Below are positions 27,015 through 36,343 of a stretch of DNA of 64,000 bases, one piece after another. The stretch comes from Streptococcus loxodontisalivarius. Its GTDB lineage: Bacteria; Bacillota; Bacilli; Lactobacillales; Streptococcaceae. The DNA lies in contig NZ_JAFBEH010000001.1 in NCBI RefSeq assembly GCF_016908645.1, positions 1 to 64,000 of the forward strand, given 5' to 3'. Positions within the stretch are counted from its first letter, which is position 1. Each line of letters starts with the position of its first letter. The notes under the pieces were generated by a model that saw only the letters and a list, made by a program, of their open reading frames with translations, was not told the DNA's origin and did not search any database. The translations under genes were made by a program, and so were the position numbers.

Positions 27015-27835
27015 AAGTTGGCTATTTAGGACCATCAGGTTCCTTTACGCATAATGCAGCATTGAAATCATTTCCAAATGAAGACCTTCTTCCCTTTGCT
27101 AATATCACTGAAGTCATCAAATCATATGAAGAAGGCTTGGTTGATTATGCCATTGTCCCTGTTGAGAATTCCATTGAGGGATCTGTTCATGAGACTTCAG
27201 ACTATCTTTTTCATCAGGCAGACATTGAAGCGGTGGTAGAGATTATTCAACCAATCAAGCAGCAGTTGATGGCGACTGACAGTCAAAAGTCGATTGAGAA
27301 AATCTTTTCGCATCCGCAGGCCATTGCTCAAGGGAAGAAATTTGTAAAAGAAAATTATCCTGATGCTAAGATCGAATTGACAGCCAGTACTGCCTACGCT
27401 GCCCGTTTTGTAGCACAAAATCCCAATCAGCCTTACGCTGCTATCGCACCAGATGCAGCAGCGCGTGAGTATGGCTTGACCGTTGTGGCAAAGGATATTC
27501 AGGAAATTGAAGAGAACTATACTCGCTTTTGGGTTCTGGGACACGAGGCGCAGCCTATTCCCTTAACTCAGATCGATAGCAAGATTTCTCTTGCATTTAC
27601 CCTTCCTGACAATCTGCCAGGGGCTCTTTATAAGGCTTTGTCTGTTTTTGCCTGGCGTGGGATTGACCTTACCAAGATTGAAAGCAGACCCTTGAAAACA
27701 GTTCTGGGTGAGTACTTCTTTATTATTGATTTTGAAAATCATAAGGAAGAATTAGTTGGCTATGCTTTAGAAGAACTATCTAGTTTGGGTATCGCCTATA
27801 AGATTTTAGGGCAATACGATGTTTATCGCATTTAG
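27011..27835 (+). CDS. pheA: Prephenate dehydratase
   Basis: A 274-aa monofunctional enzyme making phenylpyruvate. N-terminal GPSGSFTHNAAL, the VPVENSIEGSVHETSDYL segment and the ENYTRFWVLG motif (catalytic TRF) are visible; the C-terminal ACT domain holds the Phe-sensing ESRP motif (IESRPLKT, about 220). It overlaps aroK by 4 nt (ATGA) and ends the aroA-aroK-pheA transcript before a perfect terminator. Confidence 0.95.
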
Positions 27836-27846
27836 AGATTTATTAA

Positions 27847-27888
27847 CAAAAGATTCTAGGAAAATCCGTAAGAATCTTTTGGTTTTTT
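27847..27888 (+). terminator. Terminator of aroA-aroK-pheA
   Basis: Perfect 11-bp stem CAAAAGATTCT 27847-27857 / AGAATCTTTTG 27871-27881, then GTTTTTT. Confidence 0.9.
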
Positions 27889-27929
27889 GAGTTTTTAGGA
27901 AATAAAGAAGAAGTATAAGAGATTAAAAG

Positions 27930-29348
27930 ATGAATAGAAATGATAGAAGTCGCTTAAGCCGACATGAGCAGCTGCGCTACGACTATCTCCTAAAGAATAT
28001 CCATTATCTGAGTGATAAAGAAAGGGCAGAACTGGATTATTTGACTGATCGCATGAATGAGTTATCTTACGAAGAAGAGATTGCTTATTCTGAATCAGTC
28101 GACACAAGTTATCAGTCATACGATGACCCTTACTATGAGTCAGAACAGTTTGTCACAGATCCTTATTATGACAATCAAGAATCTCTTGATTATCAGGATA
28201 ATTCTGCATACACGGATCAAGGCTTGCCAAAATATCCAGGTTCTGAATCAAGTCAGAAAGTGACAAAAGCAGCTCAGCCATTTTTACCAAAAAGAAATAA
28301 AAAAAGGAAATCCCAAAAGGCGCCAGCTAAAAAGGGAAGCAAGTGGAAAATCGTTAAGCGAAGTCTTTTAGCTATTTTCGCTATACTTTTTCTTGTCTTT
28401 GGAGTGCTTATTTTTAACTTTATCAAAGGGATGAATGAGGTAACTTCTGGTTCTAGCGACTACTCGCCAGCAGTTCAGGAAACTTTCAATGGTCAGGATA
28501 CTAGCGATGGTGTTAATATCCTGATCTTGGGAAGTGACCAGCGTGTAACCCAAGGTTCGACTGATGCTCGTACGGACACAATTATGGTCTTGAATGTTGG
28601 TAACAAGGAAGGTAAAATCAAGCTAGTCAGCTTTATGCGTGATACCTTAATCAATATTCCAGGAGTCAGTTACAGCGATTATTCCTATGATCAAAAGCTG
28701 AATGTTGCCTTTAACCTCGGTGAGCAGGACAATGGTCAAGGTGCCGAATACATGCGTCAGGCTCTGAAAAACAACTATGATATTGATATCAAGTACTATA
28801 TGATGGTTGACTTTGAGACCTTCGCTGAAGCCGTTGATACCATGTTTCCTAATGGTGTCGAAATTGACGCTCAGTTTTCAACCGTAGATGGTGAGGAAGT
28901 AACTTCTGTTGAAGTGCCTGATGACCTTAATATGAAAGATGGTGTGGTACCAAATCAGACTATCTCTGTTGGTAAACAGAGGATGGATGGTCGTACCCTG
29001 CTGAACTATGCACGTTTCCGTAAGGATGACGAAGGAGATTATGGTCGTACCAAACGTCAACAACAGGTTCTATCTGCTTTGATTAGTCAGGTGAAGAATC
29101 CAGCATCCTTCTTGAATGGAGCTACTGCCTTGGGTAAAATTTATGCCTTGACGTCTACAAATATGAGTTTTGGAGATATCACTAGTCTAGGACTTTCAAA
29201 TATATCTAGTCTCTCTAAAGGTGTTGAACAAACGACCATTCCAGAGTACGGCGATTGGGTAGATGAATATGACATGTACGGTGGTCTAGGTCTTTCTATT
29301 GACTTTGATACCTACAAGCAGAAATTATCTGACCTCGGATTACGTTAA
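27930..29348 (+). CDS. lytR: LytR-CpsA-Psr (LCP) family wall-polymer ligase
   Basis: A 472-aa protein. A long cytoplasmic N-terminus (about 1-140), rich in Tyr and acidic residues and then Lys, precedes one transmembrane helix (about 148-168) and an extracellular LCP domain starting at VNILILGSDQR (about 195). Conserved Arg/Asp residues lie in ARTDTIMVLNV and FMRDTLINIPG, with DGRTLLNYARFRKDDEGDYGRTKRQQQV near 350-375. LCP enzymes transfer lipid-linked teichoic acid or capsule to peptidoglycan. This copy follows pheA, the usual streptococcal site, and is separate from cpsA at 50942. Confidence 0.86.
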   Translation: MNRNDRSRLSRHEQLRYDYLLKNIHYLSDKERAELDYLTDRMNELSYEEEIAYSESVDTSYQSYDDPYYESEQFVTDPYYDNQESLDYQDNSAYTDQGLPKYPGSESSQKVTKAAQPFLPKRNKKRKSQKAPAKKGSKWKIVKRSLLAIFAILFLVFGVLIFNFIKGMNEVTSGSSDYSPAVQETFNGQDTSDGVNILILGSDQRVTQGSTDARTDTIMVLNVGNKEGKIKLVSFMRDTLINIPGVSYSDYSYDQKLNVAFNLGEQDNGQGAEYMRQALKNNYDIDIKYYMMVDFETFAEAVDTMFPNGVEIDAQFSTVDGEEVTSVEVPDDLNMKDGVVPNQTISVGKQRMDGRTLLNYARFRKDDEGDYGRTKRQQQVLSALISQVKNPASFLNGATALGKIYALTSTNMSFGDITSLGLSNISSLSKGVEQTTIPEYGDWVDEYDMYGGLGLSIDFDTYKQKLSDLGLR

Positions 29349-29432
29349 TAGCGTAGAGGATTGAGATAAGGAAGAAACTTGGAAGTTGCAAAGCGACTTA
29401 ACAAGCTTAAAGCTTTATAAGATTCACAAAGA

Positions 29433-29478
29433 AGAGATTGGGTCAATGTTCATGTAGAATAGGCTCAGTCTCTTTTAT
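29433..29478 (+). terminator. Terminator of the LCP gene
   Basis: AGAGATTGGGTC 29433-29444 pairs with GGCTCAGTCTCT 29462-29473 (G-U pairs) and is followed by TTTTATAT. Confidence 0.72.
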
Positions 29479-29497
29479 ATAGATAGAGGAGAATATA

Positions 29498-30091
29498 ATG
29501 GAAACGATTGAATCACTAACTGCAGCCATAATGGCTGATCCTCAGAATAAGGAGTTTACACAGAAAGGGATTGAACCACTATTCACTGTCCCTGAAACAG
29601 CCCGCATTAATATTGTAGGACAGGCTCCCGGCATCAGAGCTCAGGAATCAAGACTCTACTGGAATGACCCTAGCGGTGATAATCTGAGAAAATGGCTCGG
29701 TGTGGATAAGGACTTTTTCTACAATTCTGGCTTATTCGCAGTAGTTCCCATGGACTATTATTTTCCAGGTACTGGAAAATCAGGTGACCTTCCACCTAGA
29801 AAGGGATTTGCAGAGAAGTGGCATGAGAAGACCCTAGAGTTAGCGCCCCAGATAGAATTAATCCTTCTAATTGGAAATTATGCACAGCGCTACTATCTAC
29901 ATCAAAAATCCTCAGCCAAACTTACAGATACAGTCAGAAATTACCAAGACTATCTACCAGAATTTTTTCCGCTGGTTCATCCATCTCCAAGAAATAATAT
30001 CTGGCAGGCAAAAAATCCATGGTTTATGGAAGAAGTTATCCCAGACCTGCAAAGACGGGTTGCAGAAATTATTGAAAAAAGTACAAAGTAA
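29498..30091 (+). CDS. Uracil-DNA glycosylase family protein
   Basis: A 197-aa protein of the UDG superfamily (the family 4/5-like branch, not classical Ung). The uracil-binding segment is VGQAPGIRAQES (about 40-51), a PMDYYFPGTGKSGDLPPRKG loop follows, and the C-terminal motif is PLVHPSPRNNIW (about 164-175), matching the HPSPRN motif expected of the fold. It probably excises damaged or deaminated bases, or is a relaxed homologue; the catalytic type is unproven. The start follows AGAGGAG. It converges on mnmE across a shared terminator. Confidence 0.8.
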   Translation: METIESLTAAIMADPQNKEFTQKGIEPLFTVPETARINIVGQAPGIRAQESRLYWNDPSGDNLRKWLGVDKDFFYNSGLFAVVPMDYYFPGTGKSGDLPPRKGFAEKWHEKTLELAPQIELILLIGNYAQRYYLHQKSSAKLTDTVRNYQDYLPEFFPLVHPSPRNNIWQAKNPWFMEEVIPDLQRRVAEIIEKSTK

Positions 30092-30118
30092 AAGAGTTTG
30101 GAATTTCAAACTCTTTTT
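30091..30118. terminator. Bidirectional terminator between UDG and mnmE
   Basis: AAAGAGTTTG 30091-30100 / CAAACTCTTT 30107-30116, with T-runs on both strands. It serves both convergent genes. Confidence 0.88.
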
Positions 30119-30128
30119 ATATTTATCT

Positions 30129-31496
30129 CTATTTACCAAGACAGAATTGGCTGAACAATTGTGTAATCAATTCATCTGGAGCGGCGTCACCAGTGATTTC
30201 ACCAAGAATTTCCCAAGTACGGGTCATATCTACTTGGAGGAGGTCAACTGGCATACCAAATTCAAGACCTTGATTGACAGCTTTTAGACTTTCAACAGCC
30301 TGTTCAATCAAGCTGATATGACGTGCATTCGAGAGGTAGGTAGCATCTTTTTCAACTTCAGCAGCATTGTCGAAGAAGAGTTGATTGATTCGATCTTCAA
30401 TTTGATCGATATTTTGATTTTTCAAGACTGAGATAGGAATGTAATCATCAGGTAGCAAATCAAGCTCAATTTGACTATCTAGGTCAGTCTTGTTCAGCAA
30501 GATAATTCGATTGCTGCATTGACTGATTTCAAGTAATTGTTTGTCTTGATCTGTTAATTTTTCAGAAGCGTTGAGGACAAGGAGAACGAGATCAGCTTCC
30601 TCAAGTGCTTTCTTAGAACGCTCAACACCAATTTTTTCAACAACATCATCAGTTTCTCGGATTCCCGCTGTATCAACCAGTTTAAGTGGAACACCTTTGA
30701 TATTAACATACTCTTCGATGACATCACGAGTCGTTCCTTCAATATCGGTAACGATTGCTTTTTCCTCACGAAGAAGATTGTTGAGAAGGCTTGATTTTCC
30801 GACGTTTGGACGACCAATGATAGCGGTAGAGAGTCCTTCACGTAGGATTTTACCACGTTTTGCAGTACGCAATAAACCTTCCAGAAGTTCTTGGAATTCA
30901 GCAGTCTTTTCAGCCATGAGAGCAGTAGTCATCTCCTCAACATCGTCATATTCAGGGTAGTCAATATTAACCTCTACTTGAGCTAATGTATTGAGGATTT
31001 CTTGGCGAGTGTTATCAATGAGATGTTTTAAAGAACCGTCTAATTGTGAAACAGCGACAGCCATTGCCTTGTCTGTTTTGGCACGGATAAGATCCATCAC
31101 GGCTTCGGCTTGGGTCAAGTCAACACGACCATTCAGGAAGGCACGTTTGGTAAATTCGCCAGGCTCTGCCATTCTTGCACCAGAACGGATAACAAGTTGA
31201 AGGATTTCATTTGTGACTGCAAGTCCTCCGTGAGTATTGATCTCGACAACATCTTCTCGAGTGAAGGTTCTTGGAGCTCGCATGAGGCTGACCATGACTT
31301 CATCGACGACTTGATCATTTTCAACGATATGACCGTAGTTGATGGTATGAGAATCAGTCTTTTCAAGATCTTTTCCTTTAAAAATTTTGTTGGCAATTGC
31401 AATGGCATCTGTACCAGAAATGCGGACGATACCAATAGCACCCTCACCGAGTGGAGTTGCAATAGCCGTAATTGTATCAAATTCCTTTGTAATCAT
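30129..31496 (-). CDS. mnmE: tRNA modification GTPase MnmE
   Basis: A 455-aa GTPase that with MnmG installs the 5-carboxymethylaminomethyl group on wobble uridine of tRNAs. The N-terminal folate-binding domain (about 1-120) contains [14 protein letters not shown]; the G domain has [12 protein letters not shown], the DTAG motif in [11 protein letters not shown] and LLNKTDLD; the C-terminus ends CLGK, the conserved catalytic-Cys motif. A ribosome site (AAAGGAG) precedes the start. It lies 51 nt downstream of the S24 repressor on the same strand. Confidence 0.95.
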   Translation of the reverse strand: MITKEFDTITAIATPLGEGAIGIVRISGTDAIAIANKIFKGKDLEKTDSHTINYGHIVENDQVVDEVMVSLMRAPRTFTREDVVEINTHGGLAVTNEILQLVIRSGARMAEPGEFTKRAFLNGRVDLTQAEAVMDLIRAKTDKAMAVAVSQLDGSLKHLIDNTRQEILNTLAQVEVNIDYPEYDDVEEMTTALMAEKTAEFQELLEGLLRTAKRGKILREGLSTAIIGRPNVGKSSLLNNLLREEKAIVTDIEGTTRDVIEEYVNIKGVPLKLVDTAGIRETDDVVEKIGVERSKKALEEADLVLLVLNASEKLTDQDKQLLEISQCSNRIILLNKTDLDSQIELDLLPDDYIPISVLKNQNIDQIEDRINQLFFDNAAEVEKDATYLSNARHISLIEQAVESLKAVNQGLEFGMPVDLLQVDMTRTWEILGEITGDAAPDELITQLFSQFCLGK

Positions 31497-31547
31497 TTTA
31501 CTCCTTTAATATAGGTATTCCAGATTTTTTCTCGAACTTATAAGTTT

Positions 31548-32270
31548 CTAAATACTAATAGTTGAATCACGACCAATTACTGTAAAGATACGAATGTGGT
31601 CATCTTCATTAGGTGGGAAGGGAATGATAATATCATCGTAGTCTGGGTTAATAGAAACAAGACGGAGTTGCTCCTTTTCTAGATAAACTTTCTTTAAGAA
31701 GGTTTTGTCATTGACTGCAACAGCACAAACCTCACCATCATAACGAGAAAAGCCCTTGTCAACAAGATAGACAATATCTCCGTTTCGATAGTCAGGATAC
31801 ATAGAATCACCGCTCACAATAGATGCAAGGTCATAACGTGGAGGTTCCTGAGAGACCTGGACGGTTTGATAGTCGTAGTCATTGAAAGCATAGCCTAGCC
31901 CAGCAGCTAGTTTTGTAACTGCTTTGACAGTATAGACGGGTTCTTGATTTTCCTGAGAAAGCTGACGCTGGAACTCTTTTTGGACTAAATCCAGCACCTT
32001 TTCTTGTCTGTCTTCCTCTAATTGTTGATAGAGTTTGGTCAATGTTTCGGTCGCTTGATTATTCTCCATACCAAGTAGAAAATGGCAGTCGATGGAAAGT
32101 GCATCCGCAAAGTCTTGGGCACGATTCAAAGGGAAGTCACGATTACCATTGAGATAGGCAGAAACAGCAGACTTTGCCATTCCAACCTGTCTTGCCAATT
32201 CGCTCAAAGACATCCCCTGAGCCTCTTTTTCTTTGGAGATTAGGTTGATAATTTCTTGATTAGATCGCAT
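31548..32270 (-). CDS. hdiR: HdiR/LexA-like self-cleaving transcriptional repressor
   Basis: A 240-aa repressor with an N-terminal Cro/C1 helix-turn-helix (MSLSELARQVGMAKSAVSAYLNG region, about 18-40) and a C-terminal peptidase S24 domain. The Ala-Gly cleavage site is in KLAAGLGYAF (about 134), the Ser nucleophile in VSGDSMYPDYRNGD (about 165) and the Lys in TFLKKVY (about 203). Known: HdiR of Lactococcus cleaves itself after DNA damage and then induces target genes. Streptococci often lack classical LexA, so this is a candidate SOS regulator. An inverted repeat lies inside its own promoter. Confidence 0.85.
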   Translation of the reverse strand: MRSNQEIINLISKEKEAQGMSLSELARQVGMAKSAVSAYLNGNRDFPLNRAQDFADALSIDCHFLLGMENNQATETLTKLYQQLEEDRQEKVLDLVQKEFQRQLSQENQEPVYTVKAVTKLAAGLGYAFNDYDYQTVQVSQEPPRYDLASIVSGDSMYPDYRNGDIVYLVDKGFSRYDGEVCAVAVNDKTFLKKVYLEKEQLRLVSINPDYDDIIIPFPPNEDDHIRIFTVIGRDSTISI

Positions 32271-32299
32271 AATTTACCTCATCAGTAAGATTCTGATAC

Positions 32300-32328
32300 A
32301 TTATAACACCGTTCTCAAAAAAGAACAA
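32300..32328 (-). promoter_or_regulatory. Promoter and operator of the S24 repressor
   Basis: On the minus strand: TTGTTC (32328-32323), 17 nt, TATAAT (32305-32300) with TGT before it. An inverted repeat GTTCT-6 nt-AGAAC (32311-32326) covers the spacer and part of the -35, a natural site for autorepression. Confidence 0.72.
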
Positions 32329-32384
32329 GAGAAAACTACTAAAATGATAAGATGGTTAAAGTTCGGATTTTTCTAAGTCTTTGC

Positions 32385-32413
32385 GTTACAAGTTTACGCT
32401 TTCATGATATAAT
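32385..32413 (+). promoter_or_regulatory. Promoter of rpiA
   Basis: GTTACA (32385-32390), 17 nt, TGA-TATAAT (32405-32413). The -35 is weak, but the extended -10 is perfect. Confidence 0.6.
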
Positions 32414-32452
32414 TAGGATAACTATGTCAAAAGCTATTATTTGGAGGTAGTC

Positions 32453-33124
32453 ATGGAAGAATTGAAAAAAATCGCTGGTGTAACAGCAGCGCAGTATGTC
32501 AAAGATGGCATGATTGTTGGTCTTGGAACGGGTTCGACGGCTTATTACTTCGTTGAAGAAATCGGTCGCCGTGTCAATGAAGAAGGTCTCCAAGTTATCG
32601 GTGTAACCACTTCAAGTCGTACAACTGAGCAGGCTCAAGGTCTCGGTATTCCTCTTAAAGCTGTCGATGATATCGATAGTATCGATGTTACTGTTGACGG
32701 TGCTGATGAGGTTGATCCAGACTTCAACGGTATTAAAGGTGGTGGCGGAGCCCTTCTTATGGAGAAAATCGTTGCCACACCAACTAAAGAATACATTTGG
32801 GTTGTTGATGAAAGCAAAATCGTTGAGAAACTTGGTGCATTCAAATTACCTGTTGAGGTTGTTCAATATGGTGCAGAGCGTATTTTCCGTGAATTTGAAA
32901 CAAAAGGCTACAAACCATCATTCCGTGAGTACGATGGCGTGCGCTTTGTGACTGATATGAAGAACTTCATCATTGACCTTGATTTGGGTGTCATTGAAAA
33001 CCCTGTTTCATTTGGTCAAGAGCTCAAAGCCATGACAGGTGTTGTTGACCACGGTCTCTTTAACGGCATGGTCAATAAAGTTATTGTCGCAGGTAAAGAT
33101 GGCGTTAAGGTTTTAGAACGTTAA
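32453..33124 (+). CDS. rpiA: Ribose-5-phosphate isomerase A
   Basis: A 223-aa enzyme interconverting ribose-5-phosphate and ribulose-5-phosphate. ATG 32453 sits 5 nt after TTGGAGG; the TTG in that ribosome site is not used. Motifs: [13 protein letters not shown] (about 24-36), [13 protein letters not shown] (about 78-90), [12 protein letters not shown] (about 94-105) and VVDESK. It opens the pentose/nucleoside block (rpiA, deoB, punA), supplying ribose phosphate that DeoB handles next. Confidence 0.95.
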   Translation: MEELKKIAGVTAAQYVKDGMIVGLGTGSTAYYFVEEIGRRVNEEGLQVIGVTTSSRTTEQAQGLGIPLKAVDDIDSIDVTVDGADEVDPDFNGIKGGGGALLMEKIVATPTKEYIWVVDESKIVEKLGAFKLPVEVVQYGAERIFREFETKGYKPSFREYDGVRFVTDMKNFIIDLDLGVIENPVSFGQELKAMTGVVDHGLFNGMVNKVIVAGKDGVKVLER

Positions 33125-33180
33125 AATAATTTATTACAGGTCTTGGGTGCTAACCGTAACCACCCTTAGAAAGCAATATC

Positions 33181-34392
33181 ATGAGTAAATTTAATCGTAT
33201 CCACTTGGTTGTCCTTGATTCTGTTGGGATCGGAGCAGCACCAGACGCTAACAATTTTTCAAATGCTGGCGTACCTGACGGTGCTTCAGATACTTTAGGA
33301 CATATTTCAAAAACAGTTGGTCTTAATGTGCCGAACATGGCTAAAATCGGTCTTGGAAATATTCCTCGTGAGACACCAATTAAAACTGTTCCAGCTGAAG
33401 AAAATCCAACTGGTTACGTCACAAAATTGGAAGAAGTATCACTCGGTAAGGATACTATGACTGGTCACTGGGAAATCATGGGACTCAATATCACTGAGCC
33501 TTTCGATACTTTCTGGAATGGATTCCCTGAAGAAATCTTGACGAAAATTGAAGAATTTTCAGGTCGTAAGGTCATCCGTGAAGCTAACAAACCTTATTCA
33601 GGAACCGCTGTTATCGACGATTTTGGTCCTCGCCAAATGGAAACTGGCGAGTTGATTATCTACACATCAGCTGACCCAGTTCTCCAAATCGCAGCCCACG
33701 AAGACATTATCCCACTTGATGAGCTCTATCGTATCTGTGAGTATGCGCGTAGCATTACCCTAGAACGTCCTGCTCTTCTAGGTCGTATCATCGCCCGTCC
33801 TTATGTGGGTGAGCCAGGTAACTTCACACGTACTGCCAACCGCCGTGACCTTGCTGTGTCACCTTTCGAAGATACTGTTTTGAATAAATTGGCTGACGCT
33901 GGTGTGCCAACTTACTCTGTTGGTAAAATCTCAGACATTTTCAACGGCTCAGGTATCACAAATGACATGGGACACAACAAATCAAATAGCCACGGTATGG
34001 ATACTTTGATTAAGACTATGGGACTGGAAGAGTTCCAGAAAGGATTCTCATTCACAAACCTAGTTGACTTTGATGCTCTCTATGGTCACCGTCGTGACGC
34101 CCACGGTTACCGTGATTGCTTGCACGAATTTGATGAGCGTTTGCCAGAAATCATTGCTGCTATGCGTCAAGATGACCTTCTCCTCATCACAGCTGACCAC
34201 GGTAACGATCCGACTTATGCAGGAACAGACCACACCCGTGAATACATTCCGCTTTTGGCTTATAGCCCAGCATTTACAGGCAATGGAGTCATTCCAGTCG
34301 GTCACTTTGCAGATATCTCTGCAACAATCGCTGACAACTTCGGTGTCGATACTGCCATGATTGGACAGTCATTCTTGGATGAATTGAAATAA
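33181..34392 (+). CDS. deoB: Phosphopentomutase
   Basis: A 403-aa metal-dependent mutase of the alkaline phosphatase superfamily that moves phosphate between C1 and C5 of (deoxy)ribose. Metal and active-site motifs: [14 protein letters not shown] (about 10-23), [14 protein letters not shown] (phospho-Thr region, about 92), [22 protein letters not shown] (about 335). It has no strong ribosome site (AGAAAG at best), and a GGGTG/CACCC hairpin (33144-33164 region) sits just upstream. It follows rpiA by 56 nt and precedes punA by 11 nt. Confidence 0.95.
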   Translation: MSKFNRIHLVVLDSVGIGAAPDANNFSNAGVPDGASDTLGHISKTVGLNVPNMAKIGLGNIPRETPIKTVPAEENPTGYVTKLEEVSLGKDTMTGHWEIMGLNITEPFDTFWNGFPEEILTKIEEFSGRKVIREANKPYSGTAVIDDFGPRQMETGELIIYTSADPVLQIAAHEDIIPLDELYRICEYARSITLERPALLGRIIARPYVGEPGNFTRTANRRDLAVSPFEDTVLNKLADAGVPTYSVGKISDIFNGSGITNDMGHNKSNSHGMDTLIKTMGLEEFQKGFSFTNLVDFDALYGHRRDAHGYRDCLHEFDERLPEIIAAMRQDDLLLITADHGNDPTYAGTDHTREYIPLLAYSPAFTGNGVIPVGHFADISATIADNFGVDTAMIGQSFLDELK

Positions 34393-34403
34393 AAGAGGTT
34401 TTT

Positions 34404-35213
34404 ATGTCACTACTTGAAAATATTCGTGTTACACAAGCCTTTCTTGAAAGTAAAGGTATTGAAAAACCAGAATTTGGTTTGATTTTGGGTTCTGGTCTTG
34501 GTGAATTAGCTGAAGAAATCGACAATGCAATTGTCATTGATTACGCAGATATTCCAAACTGGGGTCAGTCAACAGTTGTTGGTCATGCTGGTAAATTGGT
34601 TTTCGGTGATTTGGCTGGGCGTAAAGTCTTGGCACTTCAAGGACGTTTCCATTTTTATGAAGGAAATCCACTTGAAACCGTTACTTTCCCAGTTCGAGTG
34701 ATGAAAGCTCTTGGTTGCGAGGGTGTTATTGTAACCAATGCAGCTGGAGGTATCGGCTTTGGACCTGGTACTCTCATGGCAATCACAGACCACATCAACA
34801 TGACTGGTCAAAATCCATTGATTGGTGAAAACTTGGAGGAGTTTGGTCCACGTTTCCCTGACATGTCAAATGCCTACACGCCTGCCTACCGTGAGACAGC
34901 GCATGCCGTTGCCCAAAAACTTGGCATCAAGCTAGATAATGGCGTTTATATTGGTGTGACAGGTCCAACCTACGAGACACCTGCTGAAATCCGTGCCTTC
35001 AAGACGCTCGGTGCAGATGCTGTTGGTATGTCAACTGTTCCAGAAGTTATCGTTGCTGCGCATTCAGGACTTAAGGTTCTTGGTATCTCTGCCATCACAA
35101 ACTTTGCGGCTGGTTTCCAATCAGAACTCAACCACGCAGAGGTCGTTGCTGTGACTGAACAAATCAAAGAAGACTTTAAAGGTTTGGTAAAAGCTATCTT
35201 GGCGGAGTTGTAA
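34404..35213 (+). CDS. punA: Purine nucleoside phosphorylase (trimeric, PunA type)
   Basis: A 269-aa phosphorylase that splits inosine and guanosine into base and ribose-1-phosphate. ILGSGLGELA (about 27-36), the phosphate site in GRFHFYEGN (about 77-85), the VTNAAGGIGFGPG segment (about 110) and MSTVPEVIVAAHSGL (about 207) identify the class II family. It shares a transcript with deoB, which consumes the ribose-1-phosphate. The ribosome site is AAAGAGG. Confidence 0.93.
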   Translation: MSLLENIRVTQAFLESKGIEKPEFGLILGSGLGELAEEIDNAIVIDYADIPNWGQSTVVGHAGKLVFGDLAGRKVLALQGRFHFYEGNPLETVTFPVRVMKALGCEGVIVTNAAGGIGFGPGTLMAITDHINMTGQNPLIGENLEEFGPRFPDMSNAYTPAYRETAHAVAQKLGIKLDNGVYIGVTGPTYETPAEIRAFKTLGADAVGMSTVPEVIVAAHSGLKVLGISAITNFAAGFQSELNHAEVVAVTEQIKEDFKGLVKAILAEL

Positions 35214-35214
35214 G

Positions 35215-35367
35215 ATGAAATCATTAAATTGGTGCTATATTGCAGCAGCACTTGCCTATCTTGTGGCAGTCATCAGTCTGTTTTCTGGCAATCGCACAAT
35301 GGTCCCTGTTTGGTTCTGTATTGGCACAACTTGGCTAGGCGTCGCGATTTCACAGAAAAAGAAGTAA
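35215..35367 (+). CDS. Small hydrophobic membrane protein (50 aa)
   Basis: A 50-aa frame from ATG 35215 to TAA 35365-35367, two nt after the punA stop, behind CGGAG in the punA 3' end. It encodes two hydrophobic segments (about residues 7-23 and 30-45) separated by SGNRT and ends SQKKK, a classic small double-spanning membrane protein with a basic tail. The tight position between punA and a glutamine amidotransferase gene argues for real translation. I do not recognise a family. Confidence 0.65.
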   Translation: MKSLNWCYIAAALAYLVAVISLFSGNRTMVPVWFCIGTTWLGVAISQKKK

Positions 35368-35382
35368 GTAAGGAGGGGCAGT

Positions 35383-36102
35383 ATGCACATTCATTTTATA
35401 CTTCACGAGTCATTTGAGCAGCCTGCTGCCTATCTTGATTGGGCTGAGTTGCGTGGGCATGAGGTCAGCATGACCAAGGTCTATCTGGAAGATCCTCTTC
35501 CTAGCTCGGCTATGAACTACGACATGTTGATTGTCATGGGAGGTCCACAGAGCCCTGATGAGGATTTGGAGAACTTTCCTTATTATCATCCGCTGGCGGA
35601 AATTGCTCTGCTGCAAGACTTCATTCAGTCTAAAAAGCCCATCGTCGGTGTCTGTCTCGGAGCCCAGCTCCTTGGAGTAGCCTATGGCGCAGCTTTTGAA
35701 CATAGTCCAGAAAGAGAAATCGGAGTCTTTCCAATTGAATTAACTCAGGAAGGACTGGCTGACGCTCATCTGTCTACTTTTGAGCAAGGACTAAGTGTCG
35801 GGCATTGGCATGGTGACATGCCAGGTTTGACTGAATATGCTCAGGTGTTAGCGACTAGCCAAGGTTGTCCTAGACAGATTGTAAAGTATGCTGACAATCA
35901 TTATGGATTTCAATGTCACTTGGAATTTAATCAAGAGGTTCTACCAGACTTGATAGCAGCAGAAGAAGATCTTGTAAAAATGAGTCAAGAGCTGACCTAT
36001 GTTCAAAATGAAACAAGTATTATGCTATACGATTATAGTCAAATGAATCAAAGCCTCTTTGCTTTTCTAGATTCACTCACACATCAAAACAATAAAAAAT
36101 AA
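35383..36102 (+). CDS. Class I glutamine amidotransferase-like protein
   Basis: A 239-aa protein of the GATase1 (GMP synthase glutaminase-like, YfeJ) family. The nucleophile is in VGVCLGAQLLG (about 87-97), an oxyanion-type MGGPQSPDED segment lies at about 51-60, and the His/Glu pair probably in FQCHLEFN (about 178-185). There is no fused synthetase domain, so the acceptor is unknown. The start follows AAGGAGGGG. It lies among nucleoside genes, which suggests nucleotide metabolism, but that is only context. Confidence 0.8.
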   Translation: MHIHFILHESFEQPAAYLDWAELRGHEVSMTKVYLEDPLPSSAMNYDMLIVMGGPQSPDEDLENFPYYHPLAEIALLQDFIQSKKPIVGVCLGAQLLGVAYGAAFEHSPEREIGVFPIELTQEGLADAHLSTFEQGLSVGHWHGDMPGLTEYAQVLATSQGCPRQIVKYADNHYGFQCHLEFNQEVLPDLIAAEEDLVKMSQELTYVQNETSIMLYDYSQMNQSLFAFLDSLTHQNNKK

Positions 36103-36343
36103 AAAGAATTGAATACGGGCTAAGGACTATGCCAAAAAGTTTGTTTTTCCAAGAACGTTTAGGTTTTTCGTCTAAACTCTTATTTTGGCTATGTCCGCTT
36201 AATGCCCTTCGTATCTTATTAGAAAGGAATGGACATCGAATTCTTTTAAGAGGATTCGAACTGAAGAATAGTGTAATAAAGATAAATTGTCATATTGTCA
36301 GTTTTCTATTTTTACCATATTCCTCTCTTGTCCTAAATATCTT

